Origin: Rivularia sp034931125
Lineage (GTDB): Bacteria > Cyanobacteriota > Cyanobacteriia > Cyanobacteriales > Nostocaceae
Assembly: GCF_034931125.1 (NCBI RefSeq)
Contig: NZ_JAYGHM010000007.1
Coordinates: forward strand, 116,430 to 180,429
Length of the DNA: 64,000 bases
Reading direction: 5' to 3'
In this document: in pieces, positions 36,369 through 45,935 of the stretch
Position numbering within the stretch: the first letter of the stretch is position 1
How the letters are laid out: each line of letters starts with the position of its first letter
Position numbers and translations under genes: made by a program
The notes under the pieces: generated by a model
What the model was told of the DNA's origin: nothing
The model's input: the letters and a program-made list of their open reading frames with translations, nothing else
Database searches by the model: none

Positions 36369-37658
36369 GTGCTAGATATTAAGCAAATAAGAGAAAATCC
36401 GCAATCAGTTCTACAAAGGTTGAAGAATCGCGGCGATAATTACGATATTCAGCCAATTGTTGACTTGAATCAACAACAACGCGAGTTAGAGACTAATCGA
36501 AGTCAACTCCAAGCTCGCAGTAACGAAATTGGTAAGCTGGTAGGTCAGAAAATTAAGTCGGGTGTCAATCCTCAAGATGCAGAAATTCAAGATTTACGAG
36601 AGGAAGGCAATTCTCTCAAAGCGAAATTGAGCGAACTTGAACCCCAAGAAAAAGAAATTAAAGCCGAAATCGAACAGCGAGTACTTGCACTTCCGAATTT
36701 ACCGAGCGAGTCTACACCTATTGGTAAAAGTGAGGAAGATAATGTAGAAGTGCGACGCTGGGGTGATGAGTATTTACCCCAAAATGAAAATATCATTCCT
36801 CATTGGGAAATTGGCGAAAGGTTGGGTTTTCTCAACTTTGAGCGAGCTGTAAAAGTTGCTCAAAGTCGTTTTGTTGCTTTGATTGGATCTGGTGCAGCCT
36901 TGGAAAGAGCATTAATTCAGTTTATGCTCAATACTCACGTAGCAGCAGGTTACGTAGAAGTCGTTCCGCCGTTTTTGGTTAACACCGAGTCATTGACCGC
37001 TACCGGACAATTACCTAAGTTTGCTGAAGAAAGCTTTAAATGCGCCGATGATGATTTATGGCTGACTCCTACAGCAGAAGTTCCCTTAACAAATCTTTAT
37101 CGTAGTGAAATTATCAGTGCAGAAGATTTACCCATATATCACTGTGCTTATAGTCCTTGTTTTCGCCGCGAAGCCGGAAGTTACGGACGCGATATGCGCG
37201 GGTTGATTCGTCTGCATCAATTTAATAAAGTTGAACTGGTCAAATTAGTTAGTCCCGAAACTTCTTTTGATGAATTAGAAAAATTACTGGGGGACGCTGA
37301 AGCAATTTTACAAGCTTTACAGTTGCCTTACCGAGTCGTCGAGTTATGTACTGGAGATTTAGGATTTTCGGCAACAAAAACTTACGATATAGAAGTTTGG
37401 CTTCCTTCAAGTGGCAAGTATCGGGAAATTTCTAGTTGTTCTAATTGCGGAGACTTTCAAGCGAGGAGAGGTAATATTCGATTCAAAGAAGCTGGTAAGA
37501 AAGGAACTCAGTTCGTACATACCCTCAACGGTTCCGGATTAGCAGTGGGACGGACTATGGCAGCTATTTTAGAAAATTATCAGCAACCCGATGGGACTTT
37601 ACACGTACCGCAGGTGTTGCAACCTTATTTAGGGGGTAAGGAGATTTTAGAAGTATAG
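36369..37658 (+). CDS. serS: Seryl-tRNA synthetase
   Basis: Charges tRNA-Ser (and tRNA-Sec where present). 429 residues, usual length. It starts at a GTG that encodes the family N-terminus (M)LDIKQIRENP. The long antiparallel coiled-coil arm (about 30-105) binds the tRNA. Class II motif 2 is near residues 265-285 (FRREAGSYGRDMRGLIRLHQF). TPTAEVPLTNLY and the final GSGLAVGRTMAAILENYQ (motif 3) are intact. Single gene; a TAATGGG heptamer array follows. Confidence 0.97.
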   Translation: MLDIKQIRENPQSVLQRLKNRGDNYDIQPIVDLNQQQRELETNRSQLQARSNEIGKLVGQKIKSGVNPQDAEIQDLREEGNSLKAKLSELEPQEKEIKAEIEQRVLALPNLPSESTPIGKSEEDNVEVRRWGDEYLPQNENIIPHWEIGERLGFLNFERAVKVAQSRFVALIGSGAALERALIQFMLNTHVAAGYVEVVPPFLVNTESLTATGQLPKFAEESFKCADDDLWLTPTAEVPLTNLYRSEIISAEDLPIYHCAYSPCFRREAGSYGRDMRGLIRLHQFNKVELVKLVSPETSFDELEKLLGDAEAILQALQLPYRVVELCTGDLGFSATKTYDIEVWLPSSGKYREISSCSNCGDFQARRGNIRFKEAGKKGTQFVHTLNGSGLAVGRTMAAILENYQQPDGTLHVPQVLQPYLGGKEILEV

Positions 37659-37838
37659 GTAATGGGTAATGGGTAATGGGTAATGGGTAAGGGGACAAAT
37701 AACTTCTCACTTCTAATCTCCCTTAATCCAAAATCCAAAATCCAAAATCTAAAATTCCTATTCCCAATGCCCCATGCCTAATGCCCCATGTCCACTTTAA
37801 AATAAAGAAATGTATAGTTTAAATAAATTCACAATTCT
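37659..37838. repeat. Short tandem repeats between serS and rseP
   Basis: A 7-base unit (GGTAATG) is repeated about five times at 37659-37692, followed by AATCCAA-type repeats (AATCCAAAATCCAAAATC, about 37725-37760) and CCCCATGCC repeats (about 37768-37792). Confidence 0.8.
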
Positions 37839-38924
37839 ATGTCAGTTTTAGCCGCGATCGCAGTATTGGCTGTACTCATCTTTGTACACGAGTTAGGACA
37901 TTTTATTGCAGCAAGGTCTCAAGGTATTCATGTTAACCGCTTTTCGTTGGGTTTTGGTCCGGTACTTTTGAAGTATCAGGGTTCTGAAACTGAGTATGCG
38001 GTGCGTGCTTTTCCTTTGGGTGGTTTTGTAGGATTTCCCGATGATGACCCGGATAGTAAAATTGAGCCTAACGACCCGAATTTACTGCGTAACCGTCCGG
38101 TTTTAGATCGGGCGATCGTGATTAGTGCTGGGGTAATCTCAAATTTAATCTTTGCTTATTTTCTGTTGGTATCTCAGGTCGGGTTTGTGGGAATACCCCA
38201 AGCTACTCAACCAGGAGTCTTGATTCAAGAACTGGCTCCACAAGTTAGCAATGTAGCTGCTGCTGCTGGAATTAAGCCCGGAGATGCGATTTTAGCCGCA
38301 GATGGTACAGAATTTGGTACATCCCTCCAAGAGATAGAAAAATTAAGGGATGTAATCAAAAATCATCCGGGGAAAGAGATTGAATTAAAGATTAAAAGAG
38401 GCGATCAAAACATTAACTTAACGGTAATTCCTGAAGCTAAACCTGGTGGTGGTAGTATTGGTGTTGGTCTGTCTCCTAACGGTAAAGTAGAACGTCGTCC
38501 TGCAACAAGTATTTTACAAGCCTTTAGCGTTGGTGCAACTCAGTTTCAGAACATTATTGTCCAGACATTTCAAGGTTTTGGAAAATTAATTACTAACTTT
38601 GGTGACACAGCAGGTCAAGTCGCAGGACCCGTTAAAATTGTCAAAATTGGTGCGAGTATTGCTCAAAACGATACTGGTAGTTTGTTCTTTTTTGCCGCAT
38701 TAATTAGCATTAACTTGGCTTTCATCAATATTTTGCCTTTACCGGCTTTAGATGGTGGGCAACTTGCTTTTCTGCTAATTGAAGGTGTGCGCGGTAAGCC
38801 TTTACCCAGCCGCGTTCAGGAAGGTGTAATGCAGACGGGTTTAGTACTACTTTTAGGATTAGGTCTTTTTCTCATAGTTAAAGAAACTACCCAGTTGGAA
38901 TGGGTACAAAAGTTATTCCAGTGA
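37839..38924 (+). CDS. rseP: Site-2 intramembrane metalloprotease, RseP type
   Basis: 361 residues. The zinc motif HELGH is at 17-21 inside the first membrane helix. A PDZ domain (about 125-205) contains PGDAILAADGTEF. The third ligand motif LPLPALDGG lies in the fourth helix region (about 300-308), with a last helix near the C-terminus. Such proteases cleave membrane-bound anti-sigma factors or signal peptides inside the membrane. The nth gene overlaps its 3' end by 25 bases, indicating co-transcription. Confidence 0.93.
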   Translation: MSVLAAIAVLAVLIFVHELGHFIAARSQGIHVNRFSLGFGPVLLKYQGSETEYAVRAFPLGGFVGFPDDDPDSKIEPNDPNLLRNRPVLDRAIVISAGVISNLIFAYFLLVSQVGFVGIPQATQPGVLIQELAPQVSNVAAAAGIKPGDAILAADGTEFGTSLQEIEKLRDVIKNHPGKEIELKIKRGDQNINLTVIPEAKPGGGSIGVGLSPNGKVERRPATSILQAFSVGATQFQNIIVQTFQGFGKLITNFGDTAGQVAGPVKIVKIGASIAQNDTGSLFFFAALISINLAFINILPLPALDGGQLAFLLIEGVRGKPLPSRVQEGVMQTGLVLLLGLGLFLIVKETTQLEWVQKLFQ

Positions 38925-39631
38925 ATACTAACGGAAAAAAATATTCTAGTAAAAAGCAGCAAGCCCGATCTATTTTGGTGCGTTTAAAGCGATTGTATCC
39001 TGATGCAACTTGTTCGTTAACTTATTCAACGCCGGTACAGTTACTTGTAGCGACGATTCTCTCCGCTCAATGTACTGACGAGCGAGTTAATAAAGTAACA
39101 CCAGAACTGTTCCGTCGATTCCCTGATGCAGATCGTTTAAGTAATGCGCCGATTGAAGAGCTTGAAAATTTGGTGCATTCTACAGGTTTTTATCGGAATA
39201 AAGCTAAGAATATCAAAGCCGCCTGTCAGATGATAGTTACTGAGTTTGGCGGTAAAGTTCCTCAGCGAATGGAAGAACTATTGCGGCTTCCTGGAGTAGC
39301 TCGGAAAACCGCAAATGTAGTTATGGCTCATGCTTTTGGGATTAATGCAGGGGTGACGGTTGATACTCATGTTAGTCGTCTCAGTCAAAGATTGGGCTTA
39401 ACCGATTTTGAAGACGCAGTTCGTATTGAACGGGATTTGATGAAATTATTACCGCAAGAGGACTGGGAAAATTGGTCAATTCGACTGATTTATCACGGTC
39501 GCGCTGTTTGTCGGGCGCGGAATCCTGCTTGCACGGAGTGTGAGTTAGCCGATTTATGTGCTAGCGCACGCGATATTTATCGTCATCGTCAAAATGAAAA
39601 TATTGATGTCATAAGTAGCGCCATTCGATAG
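38900..39631 (+). CDS. nth: Endonuclease III
   Basis: Base-excision DNA glycosylase/AP lyase for oxidised pyrimidines. 243 residues. Helix-hairpin-helix LPGVARKTANVVMAHAFG at about 131-148 (catalytic Lys in RKTAN), catalytic Asp in VDTHVSRLS (about 155-163), and a 4Fe-4S cluster with Cys spacing C-x6-C-x2-C-x5-C at about 208-224. Its ATG lies inside rseP (25-base overlap), though a later start (GTG at 38921) is possible. Confidence 0.95.
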   Translation: MGTKVIPVNTNGKKYSSKKQQARSILVRLKRLYPDATCSLTYSTPVQLLVATILSAQCTDERVNKVTPELFRRFPDADRLSNAPIEELENLVHSTGFYRNKAKNIKAACQMIVTEFGGKVPQRMEELLRLPGVARKTANVVMAHAFGINAGVTVDTHVSRLSQRLGLTDFEDAVRIERDLMKLLPQEDWENWSIRLIYHGRAVCRARNPACTECELADLCASARDIYRHRQNENIDVISSAIR

Positions 39632-39661
39632 AATAGGGAATGCTGTTCAAATAGGAATTAT

Positions 39662-39964
39662 ATGGCTAAGAAAGCTATGATCCAGCGCGACATAAAACGC
39701 GCCAAGATGGTAGATAAGTATTGGGATAAGCGTGAAGGTTTGTTAGAAGAGTTTAGACAAGCTCAAGACCCTTTGGAAAAGCTGGAAATCCACCGCAAAA
39801 TTCAGCAACTACCTCGCAACAGCGCCCCAAATCGCCGTCGCAACCGCTGTTGGGTTACAGGTCGTCCCCGCGCTGTCTACCGCGACTTCGGTTTATGTCG
39901 CAACGTCCTGCGGGACTGGGCGCATCAAGGACTATTGCCCGGTGTGGTTAAGTCTAGCTGGTAA
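39662..39964 (+). CDS. rpsN: 30S ribosomal protein S14
   Basis: Part of the small-subunit head near the tRNA site. 100 residues, the long form without a zinc-binding CxxC pair. Conserved C-terminal RRRNRCWVTGRPRAVYRDFGLCRNVLRDWAHQGLLPGVVKSSW confirms it. As usual in cyanobacteria it is not in the main ribosomal operon. It begins 30 bases after nth. Confidence 0.97.
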   Translation: MAKKAMIQRDIKRAKMVDKYWDKREGLLEEFRQAQDPLEKLEIHRKIQQLPRNSAPNRRRNRCWVTGRPRAVYRDFGLCRNVLRDWAHQGLLPGVVKSSW

Positions 39965-40161
39965 TACGATTTTGGATTTTGGATTTTGGATTTTGGATTA
40001 TAGATTTGCTGAGACTTCGGTAAAATAATTTTTACAGCAAATAAATATTTTGTAGAGGTAATAGCTTGTAAAAAGAGCAAAAAATTTATTCCCTTTACAT
40101 TAAGCGCTTTTAGCGTAATTCATTAAAATCAATCCAAAATCTAAAATTTAAAATCTAAAAT

Positions 40162-40491
40162 TCACTGTCCGCAACATTTATCAATTCCCAAGCTTTCCAA
40201 AAGCAGGTCGCTGACTGCGTTCGCGATCGCAAATTCTCCATAGAAACTTTTGGAAAAGTCAAAGAATCGCATTTCGGTGACTATGGCTAGAACTAATTCT
40301 CCTAAATCGTTTTCCCCTTCCATCCGCTGTCGGACAAAAATTTGCGCGGCACGTTCGGCTATGGTTTGATTAATAGTTTCTGGAATAAATTCTCGATCCA
40401 AAAAGGAATGCAAGCTCTGTTGCAACCATTTTCCTTCTTGTTGGGGATTTTCCGCAGGTGGTAACGTTATGGGTGGAATTGGTTGAGTCAT
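40162..40491 (-). CDS. Conserved protein of unknown function
   Basis: 109 residues, soluble. The N-terminus is Pro-rich (MTQPIPPITLPPAENPQQEGKWLQQSLHSFLDREF), followed by helices (TINQTIAERAAQIFVRQRMEGENDLGELVLAIVTEMRFFDF). The C-terminus ends in Cys-Cys-Gly-Gln. Protein-like and probably conserved in cyanobacteria, but no family or role is recognised. Confidence 0.6.
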   Translation of the reverse strand: MTQPIPPITLPPAENPQQEGKWLQQSLHSFLDREFIPETINQTIAERAAQIFVRQRMEGENDLGELVLAIVTEMRFFDFSKSFYGEFAIANAVSDLLLESLGIDKCCGQ

Positions 40492-40596
40492 ATTTTTTAT
40501 TTTTGGTAAAATATTTTAATTTATTTAACGAAAACTAACGTCTAAAAAGATCGGTTAAATTAGCTGGTCTTCTGATTTTAATTGTTCCTAAATTTT

Positions 40597-41172
40597 ATGC
40601 AATATGATGTCGCCGCTATCATCGAAAGATACGCCCAAGGTCATTTTCTCATGGCTGATGAAAATAATCACTTGGGATGGTATAGCAGTCGCGATCGCAC
40701 TTTAATTCCTTTGGATGACAGATTCCGCTACCCTAAGTCTTTAAGACGAGTTATTAATCAAGAACGGTTTTCAACTGCTATTAATCGCGACTTTGAAGCG
40801 GTAGTCGATGGATGTGCAGACCGAGACACTACTTGGATTTCTCAAGAGTTAAAGGAGATTTATTATTCTCTCAATCAAAGCGGTTGGGCATATAGTTTTG
40901 AAACTTGGCAAGGTGATGAACTTGCAGGAGGTATTTTGGGAATCGTTATTGGTGGTGCTTTTATCGGCGAATCAATGTTTTTTCGCATTCCTGAAGGCTC
41001 GAAAGTCGCGATGGTTAAGTTGGTCGAAAGACTGCGCGATCGTCAATTCATCTTTTTTGATGCTCAGTTGATGAATCCTCATTTAGAACGCTTTGGTGCT
41101 TACTCTATTAATGACAAGGAACATCAAGTTTTGTTGCACAAAGCTTTGCAATCTAACTCTTCCCTAATCTAA
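40597..41172 (+). CDS. aat: Leucyl/phenylalanyl-tRNA--protein transferase
   Basis: Adds Leu or Phe to N-terminal Arg/Lys of proteins, marking them for ClpS/ClpAP (N-degron pathway). About 191 residues, slightly shorter than the proteobacterial enzyme. The conserved core GGILGIVIGGAFIGESMFFR (about 108-127) and the end HLERFGAYSI are present. The ATG at 40597 is preferred to the in-frame TTG at 40582, since the family starts close to the YDVAAIIERYAQGHFLMAD block. Confidence 0.92.
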   Translation: MQYDVAAIIERYAQGHFLMADENNHLGWYSSRDRTLIPLDDRFRYPKSLRRVINQERFSTAINRDFEAVVDGCADRDTTWISQELKEIYYSLNQSGWAYSFETWQGDELAGGILGIVIGGAFIGESMFFRIPEGSKVAMVKLVERLRDRQFIFFDAQLMNPHLERFGAYSINDKEHQVLLHKALQSNSSLI

Positions 41173-41441
41173 AGAAGTCAAGTCCTATTGCTACGTCTTT
41201 CATAATTACAAAAAAATCCCCACCAACCATTATTTCATTTGTTAACAAAGGTAACGGAAAAAATTTAATTATATGGAGTCGGCGAAATGGTATGATAATT
41301 TAGTGTAATAGCTTAAATATAATCGGGTATAGGCAAAATTTAAAAAAGCAAAAATATTCCCATTATATAAAAATACCAAAAAACGCGCCCTTTTTGAAGT
41401 AGTTAAAAAAGATTTTTTTAAAAGCAAAAAATCTTTACTTT

Positions 41442-42236
41442 TCAAACCTTCCTTTCCGTAACCAAAGTCAAACTGACCCATTCACCCTTGTTGTTATAGC
41501 TGCGAAACATACGTTGACGGAGATTGGGGTTAATTAACCAGCCAACTTCGAGAAACAAAGGTTGACCTAACTGCGCTTGCAGGGGAGAAGTAACGGAAGC
41601 TCCATCGGCAAGCAGCAAAACCTGCACCTGAGTTTGTTCAAATAAGATAATAGAGTCTTTGACAGTAGCAGTAGAGCTAATAGTGCGATTCGCAAAACTT
41701 AGACTTTGAGTTAATCCTGAATGATTGAGTTGTAAACTCATCTCGATCGGATAACTATCCGGCTTTTGTAAATCGGGATAGATAGTTATAGCTTCACCCA
41801 CCCATTTACCCAACAAAGCATCAACCGTTAACACGGGATTTTGTATAGGTGGAGTACCCGCAAGATGTTCGCGAATTAAAGTAAACCGATCTAACTTGAG
41901 GTTTTTGTCAAAAAGCTGTACCAAGCGTAAACGACGATCGCCATGAATAAAACCAAATTCCGCACCAAAAGTAGAAAACGGTGCTAACTGAATAGAGCCT
42001 TGAGAAAACGCACCATCTTCAAAAAACATAATTCCCTTTCCCAGAGAACTGTATTCTAAAACCTTTTCATCTTCCCCAACGCGGACAATTTGGCGAATCG
42101 TTTGATTGTCATTTAAACCCGAAAAAGAAACAACACTTGGGAGATCTTCTAATAACTCACCTTGTGGAGACAAACGGGTAAACGAACCTTCCCATTCACC
42201 AAGATTTTTGAGTAAAGCATTCCATTGTGAATTCAT
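41442..42236 (-). CDS. DUF3598 family protein (lipocalin-like)
   Basis: 264 residues, beta-rich, no signal peptide. It begins with a WNALLKNLGEWEGSFTRLSPQGE motif typical of DUF3598, where two lipocalin-like barrels are expected: about 1-130 and, from GKWVGEAITIYPDLQKP, about 143-264. Related barrels include phycobilin lyases of the CpcS/CpcT type, but no lyase activity can be inferred here. Single gene. Confidence 0.75.
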   Translation of the reverse strand: MNSQWNALLKNLGEWEGSFTRLSPQGELLEDLPSVVSFSGLNDNQTIRQIVRVGEDEKVLEYSSLGKGIMFFEDGAFSQGSIQLAPFSTFGAEFGFIHGDRRLRLVQLFDKNLKLDRFTLIREHLAGTPPIQNPVLTVDALLGKWVGEAITIYPDLQKPDSYPIEMSLQLNHSGLTQSLSFANRTISSTATVKDSIILFEQTQVQVLLLADGASVTSPLQAQLGQPLFLEVGWLINPNLRQRMFRSYNNKGEWVSLTLVTERKV

Positions 42237-42370
42237 AAATCAATTATCAATTATTAATTGGGTATGGGACATTGGGAATAGGTAATGGGTAATAGGGAAT
42301 TGGGTAATATGGAGAAAATAACTCCTAACTCCTCACTCCTAACTCCTACTTCTTTTAATCCAAAATCCAT

Positions 42371-42400
42371 TGACGCGAAAGCGTCTTCCCGCAGGGTAAT
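42371..42400 (+). repeat. GACGCG..CGTC palindromic insert, copy 1
   Basis: TGACGCGAAAGCGTCTTCCCGCAGGGTAAT sits inside an otherwise continuous AATCCAAAATC/TAAAATC tandem repeat. Related copies lie at 49877-49907 (reverse orientation) and 50482-50512. Confidence 0.7.
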
Positions 42401-42433
42401 CTAAAATCTAAAATTTAATAACTCCTAACTCTT

Positions 42434-43327
42434 TTAAGCTCTTTGTAGTGCAAATAAACTTCCTATCAATCCTACAGTTGCACCGAAGCTTAAAAGAATG
42501 ACTGGTAGTAATAAGATTTGTAAAGAGCTAAGTTGTAAACCGTTGGTTAGAAATTGGATAAATTCGGGTTGATTAGCTAGGAATCGATTGACAAACTGTT
42601 GAATAAGACTAATAAAACTCCAAGCAATCGCACCACCAACAATTCCAAAAGTGATTCCTTGTAAGATAAACGGTAGATAAATCCAAGTAGAAGTTGCACC
42701 TACTAACTGCATAATCTCTATTTCTCGTCGTCGTGCCATCAATACGAGACGAATCGTAATACTAGTGACTGCGATCGCTGTTAATGTCAAAATAATGGTA
42801 ATTGTCAGCGTTACCCAATTTAAACTTCGATGTAGCTGAGCAATACGTCTAACTGCTTCATCAACATACTGCACCGTATCCACAGCAGATAATTTAGCTA
42901 ATTGAGTTGCTAAATCTGGTACGACTTCAGAATTTATTGCCTTTACTTTAATTTCATCTACCAAAGGATTGCCATTTAACTGTTGGGTAGCACCTTCAAG
43001 ATCGGAAATTCCCATTTCTTGGACTAATTGCGTCCAAGCTTGTTCTTTGGTAATAGTTTTAATCGCAGCAACTTGTGGCATTTTCGCGACTAAGGTTTCA
43101 ATACTTTCTGCACGCTCTGTGGGTTCGAGGTATACCGACACCTCTAATTGAGAACCAAATTGATTAAGTAGTTTTTCAACTTGCCAAGAAGTTTGCAGAC
43201 TAATACCAAATAAAAATAGTAGCACCGCGACAGTACTTACAGCAGCCCAATTCATCCACCCACCCCGATGTAAACCTAAAAAAGTTTCTTTGAGTAGGTA
43301 ATCTAACTTAGTCAGGAATTTAAACAC
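42434..43327 (-). CDS. ftsX: FtsX-like cell-division ABC permease
   Basis: Permease of the FtsEX complex, which controls peptidoglycan hydrolases during division. About 297 residues from the GTG at 43327, the usual length; a longer frame from 43471 adds an N-terminus that does not look like the family. TM1 is about 24-45 (WAAVSTVAVLLFLFGISL). An extracytoplasmic loop (about 52-140) follows, then three membrane helices in the C-terminal FtsX domain (MARRREIEIMQLVGATSTWIYLPFILQG). ftsE is not adjacent, so the ATPase is encoded elsewhere. Confidence 0.88.
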   Translation of the reverse strand: MFKFLTKLDYLLKETFLGLHRGGWMNWAAVSTVAVLLFLFGISLQTSWQVEKLLNQFGSQLEVSVYLEPTERAESIETLVAKMPQVAAIKTITKEQAWTQLVQEMGISDLEGATQQLNGNPLVDEIKVKAINSEVVPDLATQLAKLSAVDTVQYVDEAVRRIAQLHRSLNWVTLTITIILTLTAIAVTSITIRLVLMARRREIEIMQLVGATSTWIYLPFILQGITFGIVGGAIAWSFISLIQQFVNRFLANQPEFIQFLTNGLQLSSLQILLLPVILLSFGATVGLIGSLFALQRA

Positions 43328-43541
43328 GTTTGCAGGATGTAAAATTTTGAATAATTTATTGTAAATACTCGTAAGTATAAAGTCTCTACGCAATACTGCT
43401 GGTTTATTTGGGTTAAGAAAAATTATCTGTGGTAGGATTCTAAGCGAATCAGTCAGATAAGCGGATATCAAATATAATTTAATTAAAAAAACAAAAAAAA
43501 GTTAAAAATTAAGTCCCGTCTTGACGTGTAATTGATTAAAA

Positions 43542-44921
43542 ATGGCTCAAGAATACCGTCGCGCAAAACTTAGAGGAAAATCATTTAAAGGACAAGATTT
43601 GACAGGAGCAGATTTCTCGTATTCTGACATTCGCGGTGCTGACTTCACTAACGCGATTCTCAGAGATACAAACTTCAGCAGCACAAAAGCCGGTTTACAA
43701 CGCCGTTGGGCAATGACTATAATTTTATTTTCGTTACTGCTATCGGCGCTCAGTGGTTTAATGTCCGCTGTTGGTGGTTCTTTGATGGGATTTATTTTAA
43801 TTGATAGCGCCCGTGAAAATGTTTATATAGGCGTAGCAAGTTTACTTATACTCTCAGTATTTTTTCTATTAAGCGTCCGTAAGGGATTGTTGTCAGCCTG
43901 CGTATTTTTAGCGGTAGCTATAGCCTTAGCAGTAGTTACCGCTGTCGCTTGGGCTGGCTTTGTAGCCGTTGTTTGGAGCGGATTAGCTACTACCGAAGCA
44001 ACAGAAATTGCCCCAATCGTAGCTGTAGTCGCCACAGGAACGGTCGCCGTCATCGTGACTGCGGTTGGAGCGGTATCTGTAACAATTGCAGCAGCAATCA
44101 CCGGGGCGATCGCCGGAATTTTCGCAGTTGTAATGACTGTAATAGTCGCGGGAATAACCGCTGGGATTGTATCGGTATTTGCGATGATGCAAAATCCCGT
44201 AGCGGGAATAGTGTCTAGTACCGTGTCGGTAATTTTGGTAATTCTGTCTGCTTATATTGGTTATCGAGCCATATTTGAGGATAAAAGGCAGAATTTTGTC
44301 CGTAAAGTTGCGCTTTCCCTAATTACAAGGTACGGAACTAGTTTTCGTAATGCCGATCTCACAGATGCTGATTTTACTCAAGCCAAACTCAAAGGTGCTA
44401 ATTTCACTAAAGCCAAAGTTAAACGCACCAACTGGTTTGATATCAAAAAAGTCCATTTAGCCGCAGTCAGTACAACTTATTTAGAAAATGCTCAAATGCG
44501 CGAGCTAGTTGTCAATAAAAATTTACAAAACAAAATATTTGACGGTTGGAACTTGCGAGGAATTAATTTGCAGGGAGCAAATCTAAAAGATGCGAGTTTT
44601 ACCGAAGCCAATCTGAGCGAAACCAACTTGCGAAACGCGGATATTTCTAGAGCTAAACTAGTGCGATCGCAATTAGACAAAGCTGATTTGAGAAACGCTA
44701 ATTTAACGGGAGCATATGTAGAAGATTGGAATGTAACTCCACAAACTAAGTTATATCCCATCGATTGCGACTATATATTTTTACGGATACCGACTCCAGA
44801 AGATCCAAATCCCCATCGTTTACCTGCTAATTGGGAAGCAAGCTTTAAAGACGGTGAATTCAATCAGTTGATGAATCCTTTATTGAAAATTTCAAATTAT
44901 AGTAACGGATATATTAGTTAA
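43542..44921 (+). CDS. Membrane pentapeptide-repeat protein
   Basis: 459 residues. N-terminal pentapeptide repeats (about 5-50: LRGKSFKGQDLTGADFSYSD, GADFTNAIL) are followed by a long hydrophobic Val/Ala-rich block (about 58-243) with about six membrane helices. C-terminal pentapeptide repeats (about 263-395: NADLTDADFTQAKLKGANFTKA, then LQGANLKDASFTEANLSETN) form a right-handed beta-helix. Repeats on both sides of a membrane domain suggest a scaffold. Partner unknown. Confidence 0.85.
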   Translation: MAQEYRRAKLRGKSFKGQDLTGADFSYSDIRGADFTNAILRDTNFSSTKAGLQRRWAMTIILFSLLLSALSGLMSAVGGSLMGFILIDSARENVYIGVASLLILSVFFLLSVRKGLLSACVFLAVAIALAVVTAVAWAGFVAVVWSGLATTEATEIAPIVAVVATGTVAVIVTAVGAVSVTIAAAITGAIAGIFAVVMTVIVAGITAGIVSVFAMMQNPVAGIVSSTVSVILVILSAYIGYRAIFEDKRQNFVRKVALSLITRYGTSFRNADLTDADFTQAKLKGANFTKAKVKRTNWFDIKKVHLAAVSTTYLENAQMRELVVNKNLQNKIFDGWNLRGINLQGANLKDASFTEANLSETNLRNADISRAKLVRSQLDKADLRNANLTGAYVEDWNVTPQTKLYPIDCDYIFLRIPTPEDPNPHRLPANWEASFKDGEFNQLMNPLLKISNYSNGYIS

Positions 44922-45324
44922 TTGGGAATTGGTAATTGGGAATTGGTAATTGGTAATTGGGAATTGGGAATTGGGAATTGGGAATTGGTAATTGGGAATT
45001 GGGAATTGGGAATTGGTAATAGAGAAATACAGATAAATTCAATGTTGATTTTGATGTCTCTTCCGAAATATGTTTTATTGTTGCTGTAGCATTTGACAGT
45101 TATCAACAATCGATTATCAATTAATTGTTACTTATTCCCTACTCCCTACTCCCTACTCCCTACTCCCTACTCCCTTAGAGTATATTCTAATCGCGATATT
45201 ACTTATTTTAGTAATTGAGTTAAGAGAAAAAAATGCTCGTATTCATAGTTTAAACGTAATATTGAAAACTGCTTTAGTTCAGCCTAATTTATACGTACAA
45301 ACCTACCAAATTATAGGAGATATC
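44922..45324. repeat. Heptamer repeat arrays downstream of the pentapeptide gene
   Basis: 44922-45021: about 14 copies of a 7-base unit alternating GGGAATT and GGTAATT. 45132-45176: about six copies of CTCCCTA. Between and after them nothing else is recognised. Confidence 0.85.
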
Positions 45325-45666
45325 ATGTCTGAAGATAACGGAATCACAATTAATCCTCAAGGGGATGCTGTGGGAATTTCGATTGGTGATGATAATTATC
45401 AAGAAGGAGTTTTCGCTAAAACTAGCGGTGACGTTGCAAATGTTGTCAATGAAGCTGAGGGTTCACGAGAAGCAGCTTCACCCCGGATGAAAGCGCTTTT
45501 TGCTCAAATACAAAAGACTATCGAAAATAATGATGATTTATCACCGCAAGATAAAAGTTATGCTTTGCAGCAATTGAAATCTTTAGAATCTACTAGTCAA
45601 ACTCATAAAAACCAATTCATGGTAGCAGAATCGGATGAATTATTATCGGATGCGTCAATAATGTAG
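45325..45666 (+). CDS. Small acidic protein of unknown function
   Basis: 113 residues from the ATG at 45325, which has a good ribosome site (TAGGAGATATC); the open frame extends upstream to 45262 but without a site. The N-terminal half is Gly/Asp-rich (ITINPQGDAVGISIGDDNY, then GDVANVVNEAEGS). The C-terminal half is helical (MKALFAQIQKTIENNDDLSPQDKSYALQQLKSLES). No family recognised; small adaptor-like proteins of this composition occur near signalling genes in cyanobacteria. Confidence 0.55.
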   Translation: MSEDNGITINPQGDAVGISIGDDNYQEGVFAKTSGDVANVVNEAEGSREAASPRMKALFAQIQKTIENNDDLSPQDKSYALQQLKSLESTSQTHKNQFMVAESDELLSDASIM

Positions 45667-45672
45667 TATAAT

Positions 45673-45718
45673 CCTGGCGATTATATAAAGTCCGGGTAGG
45701 TATATTATATTCGCCAGG
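45673..45718 (+). terminator. Long inverted repeat, possible terminator
   Basis: CCTGGCGA..TTATATAA and TTATATT..TCGCCAGG form a long stem directly after the 113-residue gene (7 bases from the stop). It lacks a clear T run, so it may be a processing or protective hairpin instead. Confidence 0.5.
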
Positions 45719-45935
45719 TTGTAGTAGGTTCGCGTTCAACTTCTGCAGCAGAAAAAATATCATAACTTTGAACTTGGGTAATAAGAATTTTCCGACTACT
45801 AAAACAAGCTATTAACGGGAATTAACGTAATGGGTACATTTACGATCTCCCCCGAACCCCTCTGTCCATCCACTTGGTTGCTAAGATGAAGTAAATCTCC
45901 ATTATTTCACGTCGATACTTGTGAGTTAGAAAACT

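Noticed and set aside
44922..45176. Regular repeats considered as a CRISPR array
   Set aside because: The period is 7 bases with no spacers; these are tandem heptamers.
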